This document shows positions 35,309-45,516 of a stretch of DNA of 64,000 nt, one piece after another (within the stretch, counting starts at the first letter, position 1; the number at the start of each line of letters is the position of its first letter). Source of the DNA: Sphingomonas jatrophae (GTDB lineage Bacteria > Pseudomonadota > Alphaproteobacteria > Sphingomonadales > Sphingomonadaceae); NCBI RefSeq assembly GCF_900113315.1, contig NZ_FOZG01000001.1, positions 620,001 to 684,000 of the forward strand, written 5' to 3'. The position numbers and the translations under genes are program-made. The notes below the pieces were generated by a model that did not search any database, was not told the DNA's origin, and saw only the letters and a list, made by a program, of their open reading frames with translations.

Positions 35309-35806
35309 TCAGGCGGGTCGGTCAGCCACCATCGCGGTGCAATTGGCCTGCGCCACGACCTTGCCGTCCACCAGCGCACGGCCGGTGAACTTGCAGACCG
35401 TCGCCCGGCGCTGCGTGATGGTGACTTCAAGCCGCATCAGCACGCCCGGCTCCACGGGGGCGCGGAACTTCGCTTCCTCGATCCCCATGAAGTAGAACAG
35501 CTTGCCCTCTTCATCGCCGCCCATAGACTTGAGCGCGAGGATGCCCGCGGCCTGCGCCAGCGCCTCGACGATCAGCACGCCGGGCATGATCGGGCGGCCC
35601 GGAAAGTGGCCCTGGAAGAACGGCTCGTTGATCGACACCGCCTTGGTGGCGACGATCGACTCGCCGGGAACGAGGCTCTCGACCCGGTCAACCAGCAGCA
35701 TGGGATAGCGATGCGGCAGCGCCGCCATCACCTGCCGGATGTCCAGCGGGCCGATGGCGGCGTCGGTTGCAGCGGGCACCGCGGCGTCGTCCCCTGCGAC
35801 GCCCAT
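35309..35806 (-). CDS. fabZ: (3R)-hydroxyacyl-ACP dehydratase FabZ
   Basis: The 165-residue hot-dog protein dehydrates beta-hydroxyacyl-ACP in fatty acid elongation. The opening [13 protein letters not shown], the catalytic His in [18 protein letters not shown] (H67, with E81) and the R-x-x-V strand match FabZ. It follows skp by 4 nt. In most LPS-making proteobacteria lpxD would stand between skp and fabZ and lpxA after fabZ; both are absent here. Confidence 0.94.
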   Translation of the reverse strand: MGVAGDDAAVPAATDAAIGPLDIRQVMAALPHRYPMLLVDRVESLVPGESIVATKAVSINEPFFQGHFPGRPIMPGVLIVEALAQAAGILALKSMGGDEEGKLFYFMGIEEAKFRAPVEPGVLMRLEVTITQRRATVCKFTGRALVDGKVVAQANCTAMVADRPA

Positions 35807-35810
35807 CAGC

Positions 35811-36422
35811 TCAGCGGCCCTTCGGCGCAGCAGCCGCCGTCGCCGCAGTCGGCTGGCCCGGCTGCCAGTTGGCCGGCGGCGTGGTGGAGACGGTGCGCAC
35901 CATCGCGTTCAGCTGGGTCGTCACGTCGGCGGTCAGGTCGTTGGTCGGGTTCACCGCCATCACCGCCTGCGGGCTGACGACGATGCCGACGCGCTTGGCG
36001 TTCATCGCCGCCTTCACCGCATCGTCCAGCTTCTCCTCGACCTGCGCCTGCGCGAAGGCGAGCGGGCGCTGGAACGGCTGCGCGAGCGGGGCGAGCTGCT
36101 GCTGCAGCGCGGCCTCACGGGTCTGGAAGGCCTGGATCTTGGACTGGAGCGTCGCGGGCGGCGTATTGCCGGCGCGTTGCAGGCTCTGGATCTCCGTCTG
36201 CAGCGGCTGCAGTTCGGTGGCGGCAGCCTGGCGGCGCTGCGTGAAGGTGTCGATTTGCGCCTTGTACTGCGTCTGGATCTGCGTCTGCGCGGTCTTCAGC
36301 GCGGTCACGTCCGCCACGGCCTTGCCGAGGTCGACAGTGGCAACGGCACCGACCTGCGCCATCGCAGGAACGGCAATCGTGGCAGCGGCGGCAAGCGCCA
36401 GCATCTTGATCGTCTTGGTCAT
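35811..36422 (-). CDS. skp: Skp/OmpH family periplasmic chaperone
   Basis: The 203-residue exported protein has a signal peptide ([23 protein letters not shown]), an N-terminal beta core ([14 protein letters not shown]) and a long Gln/Ala-rich helical section (about 55-130) that forms the tentacles of Skp, followed by a hydrophobic strand ([16 protein letters not shown]). It holds outer-membrane proteins for BamA. The bamA stop and skp start overlap by one base (TGATG). The C-terminal Pro/Ala tail is species-specific. Confidence 0.88.
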   Translation of the reverse strand: MTKTIKMLALAAAATIAVPAMAQVGAVATVDLGKAVADVTALKTAQTQIQTQYKAQIDTFTQRRQAAATELQPLQTEIQSLQRAGNTPPATLQSKIQAFQTREAALQQQLAPLAQPFQRPLAFAQAQVEEKLDDAVKAAMNAKRVGIVVSPQAVMAVNPTNDLTADVTTQLNAMVRTVSTTPPANWQPGQPTAATAAAAPKGR

Positions 36423-39118
36423 CAGAACTGGGTTCCCACGTTGAAGGTGAACAGCTTGGTATTGTCGCCCGGCTCCTTCAAGAGCGCCTTGGCGATGTCG
36501 ACGCGCAACGGACCGAAAGGCGAATTCCAGTTGACGCCAAAGCCGACCGAAAGGCGCGGCTTGGGCGTATCGCCGAGGTAGAACTCGCGGAACGGCGCTG
36601 CGATCTGGCCGGTATAGTTGGTGGTGCCTGCCGGGCATCCGGTCGCGGGGCGATCGGATACGGCCGAGCTGCTGCTGTTGACGCACTGAAGCTGGCCGTT
36701 CACGCCCAGAATGTCGCGCGTCAGCCGCGGATCGCCCTCGGGATAATTGTCGACGATCGGGTTTTTGAGCCCGAACACCGCACCCGCATCGACGAAGATC
36801 GACGGCCGCAGCCCGAGTTCACGCGCGCCGGAGCCCAGTGGCACTTCCAGCTCGAGGTGGCCGAGGTAGTAAGCGCGGCCACCCAGCGCGTCGTCCTGGT
36901 CGTTCTTGGCAGGCAGGAAATCACCCGCCGTAGCCGTCGTCGTGTCGTAATAGCGGCGAACGACGCGCGGACCCACACCACGAATGCCAAAGCCCCGCAA
37001 TTGCGGCTGCCCAAGCATGAAGCGGTCGGTCAGTCGGATCTTCTCGATCGAATTGCCGAGCGGATCTGTCCGCGTATTCTCAAGGCTGTGAATGTAGCCG
37101 CCTTCACCGCGGACGGAGAAGATGAAGCCGCTGCCGAGACTCCAATATTTGGCCGCTTCGGCACGTGCGCGGACATACTTCACCGTGCCGCCAAGACCTG
37201 CCACGTCCGCACTAAGCAGCGCACGCTGGCCGGCCGACGGGCGAACGCGGTTGTTGAGATTGTCGAACACAAGGCTGGCGCCGATCGACGAAGTCGTCCG
37301 ATTGCCGATCGCGTCGCACAGGTAACGGCCGGCGAGCAGGATGTCGCACTGACCGTTATAGTAATAGGTATCCTTGTCGAGCGACACGTCATCGAGGCTG
37401 AGGCCGTAGCGCAGTGCGAGGCTGACATATTCGGTCAGCGGCACGCCCGCACGGATCTGGAAGCCCGTGGTCACCTGCTGGTAGGTGGTATTGCGATCGC
37501 CGTTCGACAGATAGTTGAACGAGTTGTAATCCCGGCGGAAGATGTCGCCGCCCACCGCGATGTTCTTGTCGAACAGATAAGGCTCGGTGAAGCCCAGCTC
37601 CACCGACTTCGAGTAGGTCGAATAGTTCACGCCGGCGCGGACGATCTGGCCCTTGCCCATGAAGTTGCGCTGCTGGATCGACAGGTCGACGATGAACTTC
37701 TCCAGACTGGAGAAGCCCGCCGACACCTGCAGCTCACCCGTGGATTTCTCCTCCAGGTTCGCCTCCAGCACAACGCGGTCCGGCGCGGAGCCGGGCTTCT
37801 GCTCGATCTCCAGCTTGTCCTGGAAGAAGCCGAGCGACTGGATGCGATCCCGCGAGCGCTTGACGCGGAAGGTGTTGAACGCGTCGCCCTCGGACAGACG
37901 GAACTCGCGACGCACAACCTTGTCGCGCGTCACCGTGTTGCCGTTGATGTCCACCCGCTCGACATATTTGCGGGGGCTGTCCTGAATGCGGAAGGTGACG
38001 CTCATCGTCAGCTCTTCCTTGTCGCGGTCGAAGTCGGGCGACACGTCGGGCGTGTAGCCGAGGAGACCGGTCGCCTCGGTCAGGCGATCGACCGTGTCCT
38101 CGATCTGCTTGGCGTTGTACCAATCGCCCTTTTTCATCAGCAGCAGCGGCTTGAAGTCCGCTGCCTTGATGTCGCGGATGTCGCTCTCGAGATCGACGTC
38201 GCCGAACTTGTAGCGCTTACCTTCCTCCACCACGTAGGTGATGATGAAGTCGCGCTTGTCGGGCGTCAGTTCGGCCACAGCCGAGACGACGCGGAAATCC
38301 GCGTAGCCGTTCGTCAGATAATATTGGCGCAGCTTCTGCTGGTCGTAGGACAGCCGGTCCGGATCGTAGCTGGTGCCGGAGGAGAAGATCTTCGTCAGCC
38401 CGCTTTCCTTGGTGGCCATCTGGCCACGCAGCTCGCTGTCGGAGAACTTCTCGTTGCCGATGATGTTGATGCGGCGAACGCGCGATTTCGCGCCCTCGCT
38501 GATCTCGAAGATGACATCCACGCGGTTCTGGTCCAGCGCGACCATCTTGGGCTCGACAGTGGCGGCGAAACGACCCTGACGGCGATACAGCTCGACGATG
38601 CGCGCCACGTCGGCCCGCACCTTGGAGCGCGTGAAGATCTGTCGCGGCGCCAGCCGGATTTCAGGGCGGATCTTGTCCTCTTTCAGGCGCTTATTGCCTT
38701 CGAGGACGACACGGTTGATCACCGGGTTTTCGCGAACCTGAATGGTCAGGTTGCCCTGCCCGTCGTCGCGTACCTGCACGTCCGCGAACAGCTCGGTCGC
38801 GTAGAGATCCTTGAGCGCCTGATCGCCCGCTTCACGGGTGTAGACGTCGCCGGGCTTCAGCTTGATGTAGGAGCGGACCGTATCCGCCTCCAGCCGCTGC
38901 GATCCGCTCACCGTGATCGACTTGATTCGCTCGCCAGCCGGCTGCGCTGCCGCTGTCGGGGTTGCCGCTGGCGTCGCCGGTGCCGGGCGTGCCGCGGGCC
39001 GCCCCCGGGCAGGCGCGGCTGCTGGCTGGGAGAGCGCCGGTGCGCCCGCGCCCAGGATGGTACCGATAAGCAGGCCGCGCGCCACGCGCGAGGCCTGAAG
39101 TCCCTTGCAATCGATCAC
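36422..39118 (-). CDS. bamA: outer membrane assembly factor BamA
   Basis: The 898-residue protein inserts beta-barrel proteins into the outer membrane. A signal peptide and a Pro/Ala-rich linker precede five POTRA domains (about residues 62-480; repeats such as ERIKSITVSGSQRL and ENPVINRVVLEGNKR) and a 16-strand barrel (about 490-898) with the characteristic RGFGIRGVGPR loop and a C-terminal aromatic (VGTQF). The GTG start at 39118 has AAGGGCGGGA upstream. The gene order rseP-bamA-skp-fabZ is the standard one minus lpxD. Six of its residues in the barrel loop are cysteine pairs (QCDILLAGRYLCD, QCVNSSSS...GCPAG), which could form disulfides. Confidence 0.95.
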   Translation of the reverse strand: MIDCKGLQASRVARGLLIGTILGAGAPALSQPAAAPARGRPAARPAPATPAATPTAAAQPAGERIKSITVSGSQRLEADTVRSYIKLKPGDVYTREAGDQALKDLYATELFADVQVRDDGQGNLTIQVRENPVINRVVLEGNKRLKEDKIRPEIRLAPRQIFTRSKVRADVARIVELYRRQGRFAATVEPKMVALDQNRVDVIFEISEGAKSRVRRINIIGNEKFSDSELRGQMATKESGLTKIFSSGTSYDPDRLSYDQQKLRQYYLTNGYADFRVVSAVAELTPDKRDFIITYVVEEGKRYKFGDVDLESDIRDIKAADFKPLLLMKKGDWYNAKQIEDTVDRLTEATGLLGYTPDVSPDFDRDKEELTMSVTFRIQDSPRKYVERVDINGNTVTRDKVVRREFRLSEGDAFNTFRVKRSRDRIQSLGFFQDKLEIEQKPGSAPDRVVLEANLEEKSTGELQVSAGFSSLEKFIVDLSIQQRNFMGKGQIVRAGVNYSTYSKSVELGFTEPYLFDKNIAVGGDIFRRDYNSFNYLSNGDRNTTYQQVTTGFQIRAGVPLTEYVSLALRYGLSLDDVSLDKDTYYYNGQCDILLAGRYLCDAIGNRTTSSIGASLVFDNLNNRVRPSAGQRALLSADVAGLGGTVKYVRARAEAAKYWSLGSGFIFSVRGEGGYIHSLENTRTDPLGNSIEKIRLTDRFMLGQPQLRGFGIRGVGPRVVRRYYDTTTATAGDFLPAKNDQDDALGGRAYYLGHLELEVPLGSGARELGLRPSIFVDAGAVFGLKNPIVDNYPEGDPRLTRDILGVNGQLQCVNSSSSAVSDRPATGCPAGTTNYTGQIAAPFREFYLGDTPKPRLSVGFGVNWNSPFGPLRVDIAKALLKEPGDNTKLFTFNVGTQF

Positions 39119-39203
39119 CCGCGTCCCGCCCTTGCCGCCGCCCGTTACCGTGATAGCGCCGGGTTCCCCGCTCCGGCCGTCTTACCGCCCTGCCCCAAGC
39201 GGG

Positions 39204-40334
39204 TCAGCCGATCAAGCCGGCAAGCCGCGTCCACAGGCCTAAGTTGCCCAAGTCGTTGATCGTCACGAACACCATGAACGCCATCAGCACCGCCAGCCCC
39301 GAACGGAAGGCCCATTCGGTCGCCTGCGGACCGACCGGCCGACGCCGCACCGCTTCCACCGCGTAGAAGAAGAGGTGGCCACCATCCAGCAACGGAATTG
39401 GCAGGAGATTGATGAACCCCAGATTGATCGAGATCATCGTCATGAAGATGATGAAGTCGAACCACCCCATCGTGGCGACCTGCCCGGAGAATTTGGCGAT
39501 CTGAAGCGGACCGCCCAGCTCGCTGACCGAGCGGCGGCCGGTGACGATCTGGACGATCGTGTCCACCATCATCCGTACGATCGCGACCGTCTGCCGGACA
39601 GCAGCGCCCGGCAGCTCATGCCATGCCAGCGGCACGATGGTCCGCCCGGCGGGGCTCACGCCGATGCGGCCGATGCGGAACTCGTTGCCGAAATTGTCCC
39701 GCTCAAGATCGACCCGCGGGGTCATGCGCAGGTGGATCTGGCGGCCGTTGCGCCAGATATCGACCGGCACCGCCTCTCCGGCGCGGATGCGGACGATGTC
39801 GGAGATGTCCTCGAACCGATCGACGGACTGGCCGGCGACCATGCTGATCCGGTCCCCAGGCACGATGCCGGCGGCGGCCGCCGGCGATCCCGGCTGCACC
39901 GCGGCGATGACTGCAGGCGTCCGCGGCTCACCCGAGACGGCGAACACCGCCATGAAAACGATGATGGCGAAGAGGAAGTTCGTCACGGGCCCCGCCGCGA
40001 CGATCAGGAAGCGCTGCCATACCGGCTTCGCCTGGAAGGTGCCCGCCCGCTCCTCCGGCGACATGGCGAGCCACTCGGCCGTCGGCGCGCTGGCCGGGTT
40101 CATGTCACCCGCAAACTTTACGTAACCACCGAGCGGCAGCGCCGCGACCTTCCAGCGCGTACCCCGCTTGTCCGTCCAGCCGACAATCTCCCGGCCGAAG
40201 CCGATCGAGAAGGCATCCGCCTTCACGCCGAACCACCGACCGACAAGATAATGGCCGAGCTCGTGCAGGAAGATCAGAGGGCCGATGACGGCGAAGAAGG
40301 CAAGGATCGTCCACAGGATACCGGGCTGGGTCAC
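39204..40334 (-). CDS. rseP: RIP metalloprotease RseP/MmpA (site-2 protease)
   Basis: The 376-residue membrane protease has H24-E-L-G-H28 zinc motif in IFLHELGHYLVGRWFGV, a PDZ domain (about 125-205; QPGSPAAAAGIVPGDRISMV), and the second zinc-side motif NLLPIPLLDGGHL near residue 320. It cleaves anti-sigma factors or regulated membrane peptides. GTG start overlaps the dxr stop by 4 nt (GTGA). One PDZ domain is visible. It belongs to the frr-uppS-cdsA-dxr-rseP-bamA cluster. Confidence 0.94.
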   Translation of the reverse strand: MTQPGILWTILAFFAVIGPLIFLHELGHYLVGRWFGVKADAFSIGFGREIVGWTDKRGTRWKVAALPLGGYVKFAGDMNPASAPTAEWLAMSPEERAGTFQAKPVWQRFLIVAAGPVTNFLFAIIVFMAVFAVSGEPRTPAVIAAVQPGSPAAAAGIVPGDRISMVAGQSVDRFEDISDIVRIRAGEAVPVDIWRNGRQIHLRMTPRVDLERDNFGNEFRIGRIGVSPAGRTIVPLAWHELPGAAVRQTVAIVRMMVDTIVQIVTGRRSVSELGGPLQIAKFSGQVATMGWFDFIIFMTMISINLGFINLLPIPLLDGGHLFFYAVEAVRRRPVGPQATEWAFRSGLAVLMAFMVFVTINDLGNLGLWTRLAGLIG

Positions 40335-41503
40335 GCCACCATCGTCTCCAGCGCCCCGCGAGCCACTTCCCGCGCCCGGGCGTCGATCCCTAATACCTCA
40401 TTAAGCGTTCCGGGTGCGGGCGGATCGTAGCGCTCGAGCGTCTTAAGCACGATTTCGGTGATATCGAGAAAACCGGCCCGCCCCTCCAGGAATGCGGCGA
40501 CCGCGACCTCGTTCGCGGCATTGAGAATGGCCGGCTTCGCCCCGCCCGCCGCCATCGCATCGCGCGTGAGCGTCAGCGCGGGGAAGCGCACCGGATCGGG
40601 CGCCTCGAAGTCCAGCCGACCGAGCGCTGCAAAGTCCAGCCCGGTGCAAGGCGTCGCCATGCGTTCAGGCCAGGCCAAGGTGTAGGAGATGGGCACCCGC
40701 ATGTCGGGCAGGCCAAGTTGCGCCAGCACCGATCCGTCGATCGTCTCGACCATCGAGTGGATCACCGATTGCGGATGGACGACGATCTCGAACCGGTCGA
40801 GCGGCACCGGGAACAGGTGCGCCGCCTCGATCAGCTCCAGCCCCTTGTTCATCAGCGTCGCCGAGTCGACCGAGATCTTGGTGCCCATGGACCAGTTCGG
40901 ATGCTTCACCGCCTGCGCCGGCGTCATGCCGCGCATCGCCTCGCGATCCATCGTCCGAAACGGCCCGCCGCTCGCGGTCAGCAAGATGCGGCGCACGCGC
41001 TCGGGAGCGTCATGCGGGAAACACTGGAAGATGGCGTTATGCTCGCTGTCGACCGGCAGCAGGGTCGCGCCATGCGCGCGCGCCGCTGCCGTCATCAGCG
41101 CACCGGCGGAAACCAGCGCCTCCTTGTTGGCGAGGGCTACCGTCCGCCCCCCTTCCAGCGCCGCCATCGTCGGCGCAAGCCCGGCGCAGCCGACGATGGC
41201 GGCCATCGTCCAGTCCGCGCCCATGCGCGCGGCCTCGACAAGAGCCTCCGGGCCGGCACCGGTGGCGATGCCGCTGCCTGCGAGCGCGTCTGCCAATTCC
41301 GGGCCGCACGCCACATCCGCAACCGCGGCGAACCGCGCCCGCGTCCGGCGGGCCGCATCCGCAAGCTCCGCGACATTGCGGTGCGCGGTTAAAGCGACGA
41401 CGTCATACCGCTCGGGCTCGCGCTCGATCAGATCCAGCGTGGACGCGCCGATCGATCCGGTCGCGCCGAGGATGGTCACGCTGCGTGCGCCTGCGCCCGC
41501 CAT
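40331..41503 (-). CDS. dxr: 1-deoxy-D-xylulose 5-phosphate reductoisomerase
   Basis: The ~390-residue NADPH enzyme makes MEP, the second step of the MEP isoprenoid route. It has the Rossmann start SVTILGATGSIGASTLDLI, the substrate-loop LPVDSEHNAIFQC, the metal ligands in that region, and LTASGGPFRTMDREAM. The ATG at 41503 is used; a TTG at 41509 overlaps the cdsA stop. It links with ispDF (23571-24710), which carries later steps. Confidence 0.95.
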   Translation of the reverse strand: MAGAGARSVTILGATGSIGASTLDLIEREPERYDVVALTAHRNVAELADAARRTRARFAAVADVACGPELADALAGSGIATGAGPEALVEAARMGADWTMAAIVGCAGLAPTMAALEGGRTVALANKEALVSAGALMTAAARAHGATLLPVDSEHNAIFQCFPHDAPERVRRILLTASGGPFRTMDREAMRGMTPAQAVKHPNWSMGTKISVDSATLMNKGLELIEAAHLFPVPLDRFEIVVHPQSVIHSMVETIDGSVLAQLGLPDMRVPISYTLAWPERMATPCTGLDFAALGRLDFEAPDPVRFPALTLTRDAMAAGGAKPAILNAANEVAVAAFLEGRAGFLDITEIVLKTLERYDPPAPGTLNEVLGIDARAREVARGALETMVA

Positions 41504-41505
41504 GG

Positions 41506-42306
41506 TCAAAGTGCATGCCCCGCGATCAGCGCGGCGACCAGCGCCGCCACCGGCACCAGCCCATCCGCACGGTCCAGCACGCCGCCATGCCCAGGCAGGA
41601 TGCGCCCGCTATCCTTCACGCCGGCACGGCGTTTCAGCCAGCTTTCAAAGAGGTCGCCCATCTGCGCCAGCACCGCCATTACGCCGCCAAGCCCGAGAAA
41701 TGCCGCCGGCAGCCGTCCTGCCACTGCGAGCGCCGCACCCAGCACCAGCGCCGCGACAGCACCACCGAGCAGACCCGCCCATGTCTTGCTGGGGCTGAGC
41801 CGCGGTGCCAGCTTCGGCCCGCCGATGGCGCGACCGGCGAAATAGGCGCCCGTATCCGTCGCCGCCACCACCGCCAGCACCCACAGCGCCAGCCAAAAAC
41901 CGCCGGGCAGTGTCCTCAGATAGAGTAGTCCGATCGCGGGAAGCCCGACATAGGCCAGCCCCGAACCCAGCCGCACGCTGCCCAGCGCCAGCGCAACCAC
42001 GATCGCCGCGCTCGCCAGCAGCGCCACGGCATCGCGGTTGGGCCCGAACAGCGCGGGCGTCGCCGCGAACAGCGCCAGGACATAAAGCAGCACGGCAACA
42101 CGGGTGCGGCCCATCGGCGCGTGCATCAGCCCCGCCCATTCCGCCAGCATCGCGGCGGATACGGCCACGACGAACAGCCAGAACGGCCAGCCGCCCAGCG
42201 CGAGCAGCACCAGCGCCACCACCACCATCACAACACCCGCCAGCGCGCGCCGGCCGAGATCGGTCCGCCGCGCCGCAGCCGCCGCGCCCGCAACGCGCCG
42301 GATCAT
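41506..42306 (-). CDS. cdsA: phosphatidate cytidylyltransferase CdsA
   Basis: The 266-residue integral membrane enzyme makes CDP-diacylglycerol for all phospholipids. It has several hydrophobic helices and the family signature SPSKTWAG...GDLFESWLKRRAGVKDSG with GHGGVLDRADGL at the end. It ends 3 nt before the dxr ATG (TTGA overlap if the alternative dxr start is used). The uppS-cdsA gap is 14 nt. The products feed pssA/psd at 46.8-48.3 kb. Confidence 0.94.
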   Translation of the reverse strand: MIRRVAGAAAAARRTDLGRRALAGVVMVVVALVLLALGGWPFWLFVVAVSAAMLAEWAGLMHAPMGRTRVAVLLYVLALFAATPALFGPNRDAVALLASAAIVVALALGSVRLGSGLAYVGLPAIGLLYLRTLPGGFWLALWVLAVVAATDTGAYFAGRAIGGPKLAPRLSPSKTWAGLLGGAVAALVLGAALAVAGRLPAAFLGLGGVMAVLAQMGDLFESWLKRRAGVKDSGRILPGHGGVLDRADGLVPVAALVAALIAGHAL

Positions 42307-42320
42307 GCCCGTGCCTTCAT

Positions 42321-43073
42321 TCAGAGCCCGCCATAACGCCGCTCACGCCGCGCATAATCGGCCAGGGCCGCTTCCAGCGCGGTGCGATCGAAATCGGGCC
42401 ACAGCGTATCGACGAAGATGAGCTCTGCATAAGCCGCCTGCCACAGCAGGAAGTTGGACAGGCGCTTCTCGCCCGACGTGCGGATCATCAGATCGAGCGG
42501 CGGCAGACCGGCGGTGGACAGCCGGGCCTCCATCGCCGAGGCATCGATCGCCGCCGGTTCGATGCGACCGGCGGCAGCATCCGTCGCCAGCGCCCGTGCA
42601 GCCTCCACCAGCTCGTCCTGCGCGCCATAGTTCAGCGCCACCGCGAGGATCATGCCCTCGTTGCTGGCCGTGCGCGCCACCGCACCCTCGATCATCTCGC
42701 GCAGCTCGGGGTCGAACCGGCCGAGATCGCCGAGGATGCGCAATTGCACGCCGCCTTGCGCCAGCTCCTCCAGCTCCGCCAGCAGATACCGGCGGAGCAG
42801 TCCCATCAGGTCGGCAATCTCGCTCTGCGGGCGCCGCCAATTCTCTGAGGAAAAGGCATATAGCGTCAGTGCCTCGACGCCGATCTCGCCGGCCGCGCGC
42901 ACAACCTTGCGTACGGCATCCACGCCCGCCCGGTGCCCGGCGACACGCGGCAACAGCCGCTTCTTCGCCCAGCGGCCATTGCCGTCCATGATGATCGCCA
43001 CATGGCGCGGCAGGCCACCGCGGGCAGCGCTCGCGATCGCCCCGGCTGCCGCGCTGGCCCGCGCGGCGCTCAC
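42321..43073 (-). CDS. uppS: undecaprenyl diphosphate synthase UppS
   Basis: The 250-residue cis-prenyltransferase makes the C55 lipid carrier for peptidoglycan. It has the catalytic Asp in [14 protein letters not shown] (D30), [11 protein letters not shown]-like motif ([11 protein letters not shown]), and [16 protein letters not shown] near the end. The GTG start overlaps the frr stop by 4 nt (GTGA). The longer upstream frame is antisense or frr shadow and is excluded. Confidence 0.95.
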   Translation of the reverse strand: MSAARASAAAGAIASAARGGLPRHVAIIMDGNGRWAKKRLLPRVAGHRAGVDAVRKVVRAAGEIGVEALTLYAFSSENWRRPQSEIADLMGLLRRYLLAELEELAQGGVQLRILGDLGRFDPELREMIEGAVARTASNEGMILAVALNYGAQDELVEAARALATDAAAGRIEPAAIDASAMEARLSTAGLPPLDLMIRTSGEKRLSNFLLWQAAYAELIFVDTLWPDFDRTALEAALADYARRERRYGGL

Positions 43074-43627
43074 TTGCCCAGGATTTCCTTTTCCTTGGCG
43101 CTCGACGCCTGGTCGATCTCGGCGATGGTCGAGTCGGTGAGCTTCTGCACCTCCGCCTCGCGGCGCTTGCGCTCGTCCTCGCTGATCTCGCCCTTCTTCT
43201 CGTCGGCCTTCAGCTGGTCGTTGCCGTCGCGACGGACGTTGCGCACCGCGATGCGGGCCGCCTCGGCATATTTGGAGGCGAGCTTGGCCAACTCCTTGCG
43301 ACGCTCCTCCGTCAGATCCGGGATCGGCAGGCGCAGCGTGGTGCCGTCCACGATCGGGTTCAGGCCGAGGCCTGCCGAGCGGATCGCCTTGTCGGTCGGG
43401 CCGACATTCGCCTTGTCCCACACCTGCACCGAGATCAGCCGCGGTTCCGGCACGGACACCGTCGCCACCTGGTTGATCGGCATGTGCGCGCCATAGACTT
43501 CGACCGTCACCGGATCGAGGAGCGACACGGTAGCACGGCCGGTGCGCAGGCCCGACAGGTCGCCCTTCAGCGACTCGACCGCGCCCGCCATGCGCCGCTC
43601 CAGGTCGGCCTTATTGAACTGGGGCAT
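43070..43627 (-). CDS. frr: ribosome recycling factor
   Basis: The 185-residue protein releases ribosomes from mRNA after termination, together with EF-G. It has [36 protein letters not shown], and [10 protein letters not shown], all diagnostic. GGAGGAA 6 nt before the ATG gives the start, which overlaps the pyrH end by 17 nt. Confidence 0.96.
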   Translation of the reverse strand: MPQFNKADLERRMAGAVESLKGDLSGLRTGRATVSLLDPVTVEVYGAHMPINQVATVSVPEPRLISVQVWDKANVGPTDKAIRSAGLGLNPIVDGTTLRLPIPDLTEERRKELAKLASKYAEAARIAVRNVRRDGNDQLKADEKKGEISEDERKRREAEVQKLTDSTIAEIDQASSAKEKEILGK

Positions 43628-44366
43628 GGCTCATTTCCTCCGTCTGCGCGTGGTTGCTGACGATCGTGGCAACGCCCTCACCGGCGAGAACGCGGGCGAG
43701 ATTGCCCTGCTCGCGGATGTTGAACACCACGATCGGAATGTCGTTATCGCGGCACAGCGCGATCGCCGACGCGTCCATCACGCGCAGGTCGTCGCTGAGC
43801 ACGCGGCTGAAACTGATCTCGTCAAAGCGCTTGGCCGTCGGCACCTTCTTCGGGTCCGCATCATAGACGCCGTCCACGGACGTGCCCTTCAGCAGCGCAT
43901 CGCACTTCATTTCGGCAGCACGCAGCGCGGCACCGCTGTCGGTCGTGAAATAGGGTGAGCCGACACCCGCGGCGAAGATCACCACCCGGCCCCTTTCCAT
44001 GTGCCGCTGTGCACGGCGGCGAATGAACGGCTCGCATACCGTGTCCATCGGAATAGCGGACTGGACCCGCGTGTCGACGCCAATCGACTCAAGCGCATTC
44101 TGCACGGCGAGCGCGTTCATCACCGTCGCCAGCATGCCCATGTAATCGGCCGTCGCCCGGTCGGTGAAGCCCTTTGCCGCAGCGGACAGGCCGCGGAAGA
44201 TGTTGCCGCCGCCGACGACGATGCACAGCTCGTGATCGCGGGCGACGCCCGCAATCTCCTGCGCGACACGCGCGACCGTCTCGGGATCAATGCCGAACTG
44301 GCCCGGGCCCATCAGCACCTCGCCCGACAGCTTCAGGAGGATGCGATTGAGGCGGAGGCGGGGCAT
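43611..44366 (-). CDS. pyrH: uridylate kinase
   Basis: The 251-residue amino acid kinase-fold enzyme makes UDP from UMP. It has the opening [37 protein letters not shown], and the allosteric/nucleotide motif [15 protein letters not shown]. The start at 44366 is the ATG; longer frame upstream is not supported. It has a 174-nt gap to tsf, filled by the structured terminator-like element. Confidence 0.95.
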   Translation of the reverse strand: MPRLRLNRILLKLSGEVLMGPGQFGIDPETVARVAQEIAGVARDHELCIVVGGGNIFRGLSAAAKGFTDRATADYMGMLATVMNALAVQNALESIGVDTRVQSAIPMDTVCEPFIRRRAQRHMERGRVVIFAAGVGSPYFTTDSGAALRAAEMKCDALLKGTSVDGVYDADPKKVPTAKRFDEISFSRVLSDDLRVMDASAIALCRDNDIPIVVFNIREQGNLARVLAGEGVATIVSNHAQTEEMSHAPVQ

Positions 44367-44442
44367 GGCGGGGGCCTTAAAGCGGGGCGGATGAATTGTG
44401 AAGCGGTGCGCGACGGCTTGGCTGTGCACCGGGCATAAGAAA

Positions 44443-44521
44443 CCCCGTTCGACCTGAGCCTGGCCGGGTGCCACCCTCCCGACAGGAGAGCGGCCCGTGA
44501 CAAGGCTGAGGCCGAACGGGG
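44443..44521 (-). terminator. large structured terminator-like element after tsf
   Basis: Two 19-nt arms (44443-44461 and 44503-44521) pair with two mismatches; on the minus strand the stem is followed by TTTCTTATG. About 41 nt between the arms contain a smaller stem (CTCC/GGAG). It fits a rho-independent terminator of the rpsB-tsf operon, unusually long, and may have an extra role. Confidence 0.6.
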
Positions 44522-44540
44522 TATCAGAACGCGGTGGCGC

Positions 44541-45494
44541 TTACTGCGCCGATGCCGGCTCCTTGGCGCCGATGCCGGAAGCGGCAGCGACTTCCGCGGC
44601 GAAGTCGGACGTTTCCTTCTGGATGCCTTCACCCAGCTGGAAGCGCACATAATCGACCAGCGCGATCGAGCCACCCGCGTCCTTCGCCGCCTTGGCGACG
44701 ACGTCGGAGATCTTGGTCTTGTTGTCCATGACGAACAGCTGGCTGACAAGCGCGCTTTCCTTGCGGAACTTCGCGACCGCGCCTTCCACCATCTTCTCGA
44801 TAATGTTGGCCGGCTTGCCGCTCTCGGCAGCCTTCTCCGCAGCGATGGCGCGCTCACGCTCCACCATCGCCTCGTCCAGGCCTTCCTCATGCAGCGCGAG
44901 CGGGCTGGCGGCAGCGATGTGCATCGCCAGCTGCTTGCCGAGCGCCTCGATCGCGTCCTTGGGCGCATCGCCCTCGAGCGCGACGAGCACGCCGATCTTG
45001 CCCATGCCCGGCGAGACCGCATTGTGGACGTAGGAGACGACCGCGCCCTGCGACACCGCCACCGTCTTCGCGCGGCGAAGCTGCTGGTTCTCGCCAATCG
45101 TCGCGACGTTCGCGGTCAGCTTGTCCGCAACACTGCCCTCGCCGCCCGGATAGGCGGCCGACTTCAGCGTCTCGACATCGTCGCCGGTGGTCAGCGCAAC
45201 CTGCGTGACGGTGCGGACGAAATCCTGGAACTGATCGTTCTTGGACACGAAGTCGGTCTCGGAATTGACCTCGACCGCGGCGCCCTTCAGCCCCTCGACC
45301 GCAACGCCGACGAGGCCCTCAGCCGCGGTGCGGCCGGACTTCTTGGCGGCAGTGGCCAGGCCCTTAGTGCGCAGCCAGTCAACTGCGGCCTCCATGTCGC
45401 CGCCGGTCTCGGTCAGCGCCTTCTTGCAATCCATCATGCCCGCGCCGGACCGCTCGCGCAGATCCTTCACGGCCGCAGCGGTGATCTCCGCCAT
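44541..45494 (-). CDS. tsf: translation elongation factor Ts
   Basis: The 317-residue nucleotide-exchange factor for EF-Tu begins [27 protein letters not shown] and carries the TDFV motif ([11 protein letters not shown]), both diagnostic, followed by the core subdomains and the [15 protein letters not shown] end. ATG at 45494 is preceded by AAGGAG. It follows rpsB after 113 nt containing two REP-like palindromes. Confidence 0.97.
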   Translation of the reverse strand: MAEITAAAVKDLRERSGAGMMDCKKALTETGGDMEAAVDWLRTKGLATAAKKSGRTAAEGLVGVAVEGLKGAAVEVNSETDFVSKNDQFQDFVRTVTQVALTTGDDVETLKSAAYPGGEGSVADKLTANVATIGENQQLRRAKTVAVSQGAVVSYVHNAVSPGMGKIGVLVALEGDAPKDAIEALGKQLAMHIAAASPLALHEEGLDEAMVERERAIAAEKAAESGKPANIIEKMVEGAVAKFRKESALVSQLFVMDNKTKISDVVAKAAKDAGGSIALVDYVRFQLGEGIQKETSDFAAEVAAASGIGAKEPASAQ

Positions 45495-45516
45495 AGCATG
45501 CTCCTTAAGATGTGGA

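Noticed and set aside
36857-39259. Plus-strand ORF of 800 codons opposite bamA
   Set aside because: Antisense shadow of bamA with biased Arg, Val and Asp composition and no recognised domain or ribosome binding site.
43074-43421. Upstream extension of uppS
   Set aside because: It overlaps frr in another frame and lacks any homology; the GTG at 43073 is coupled to the frr stop.
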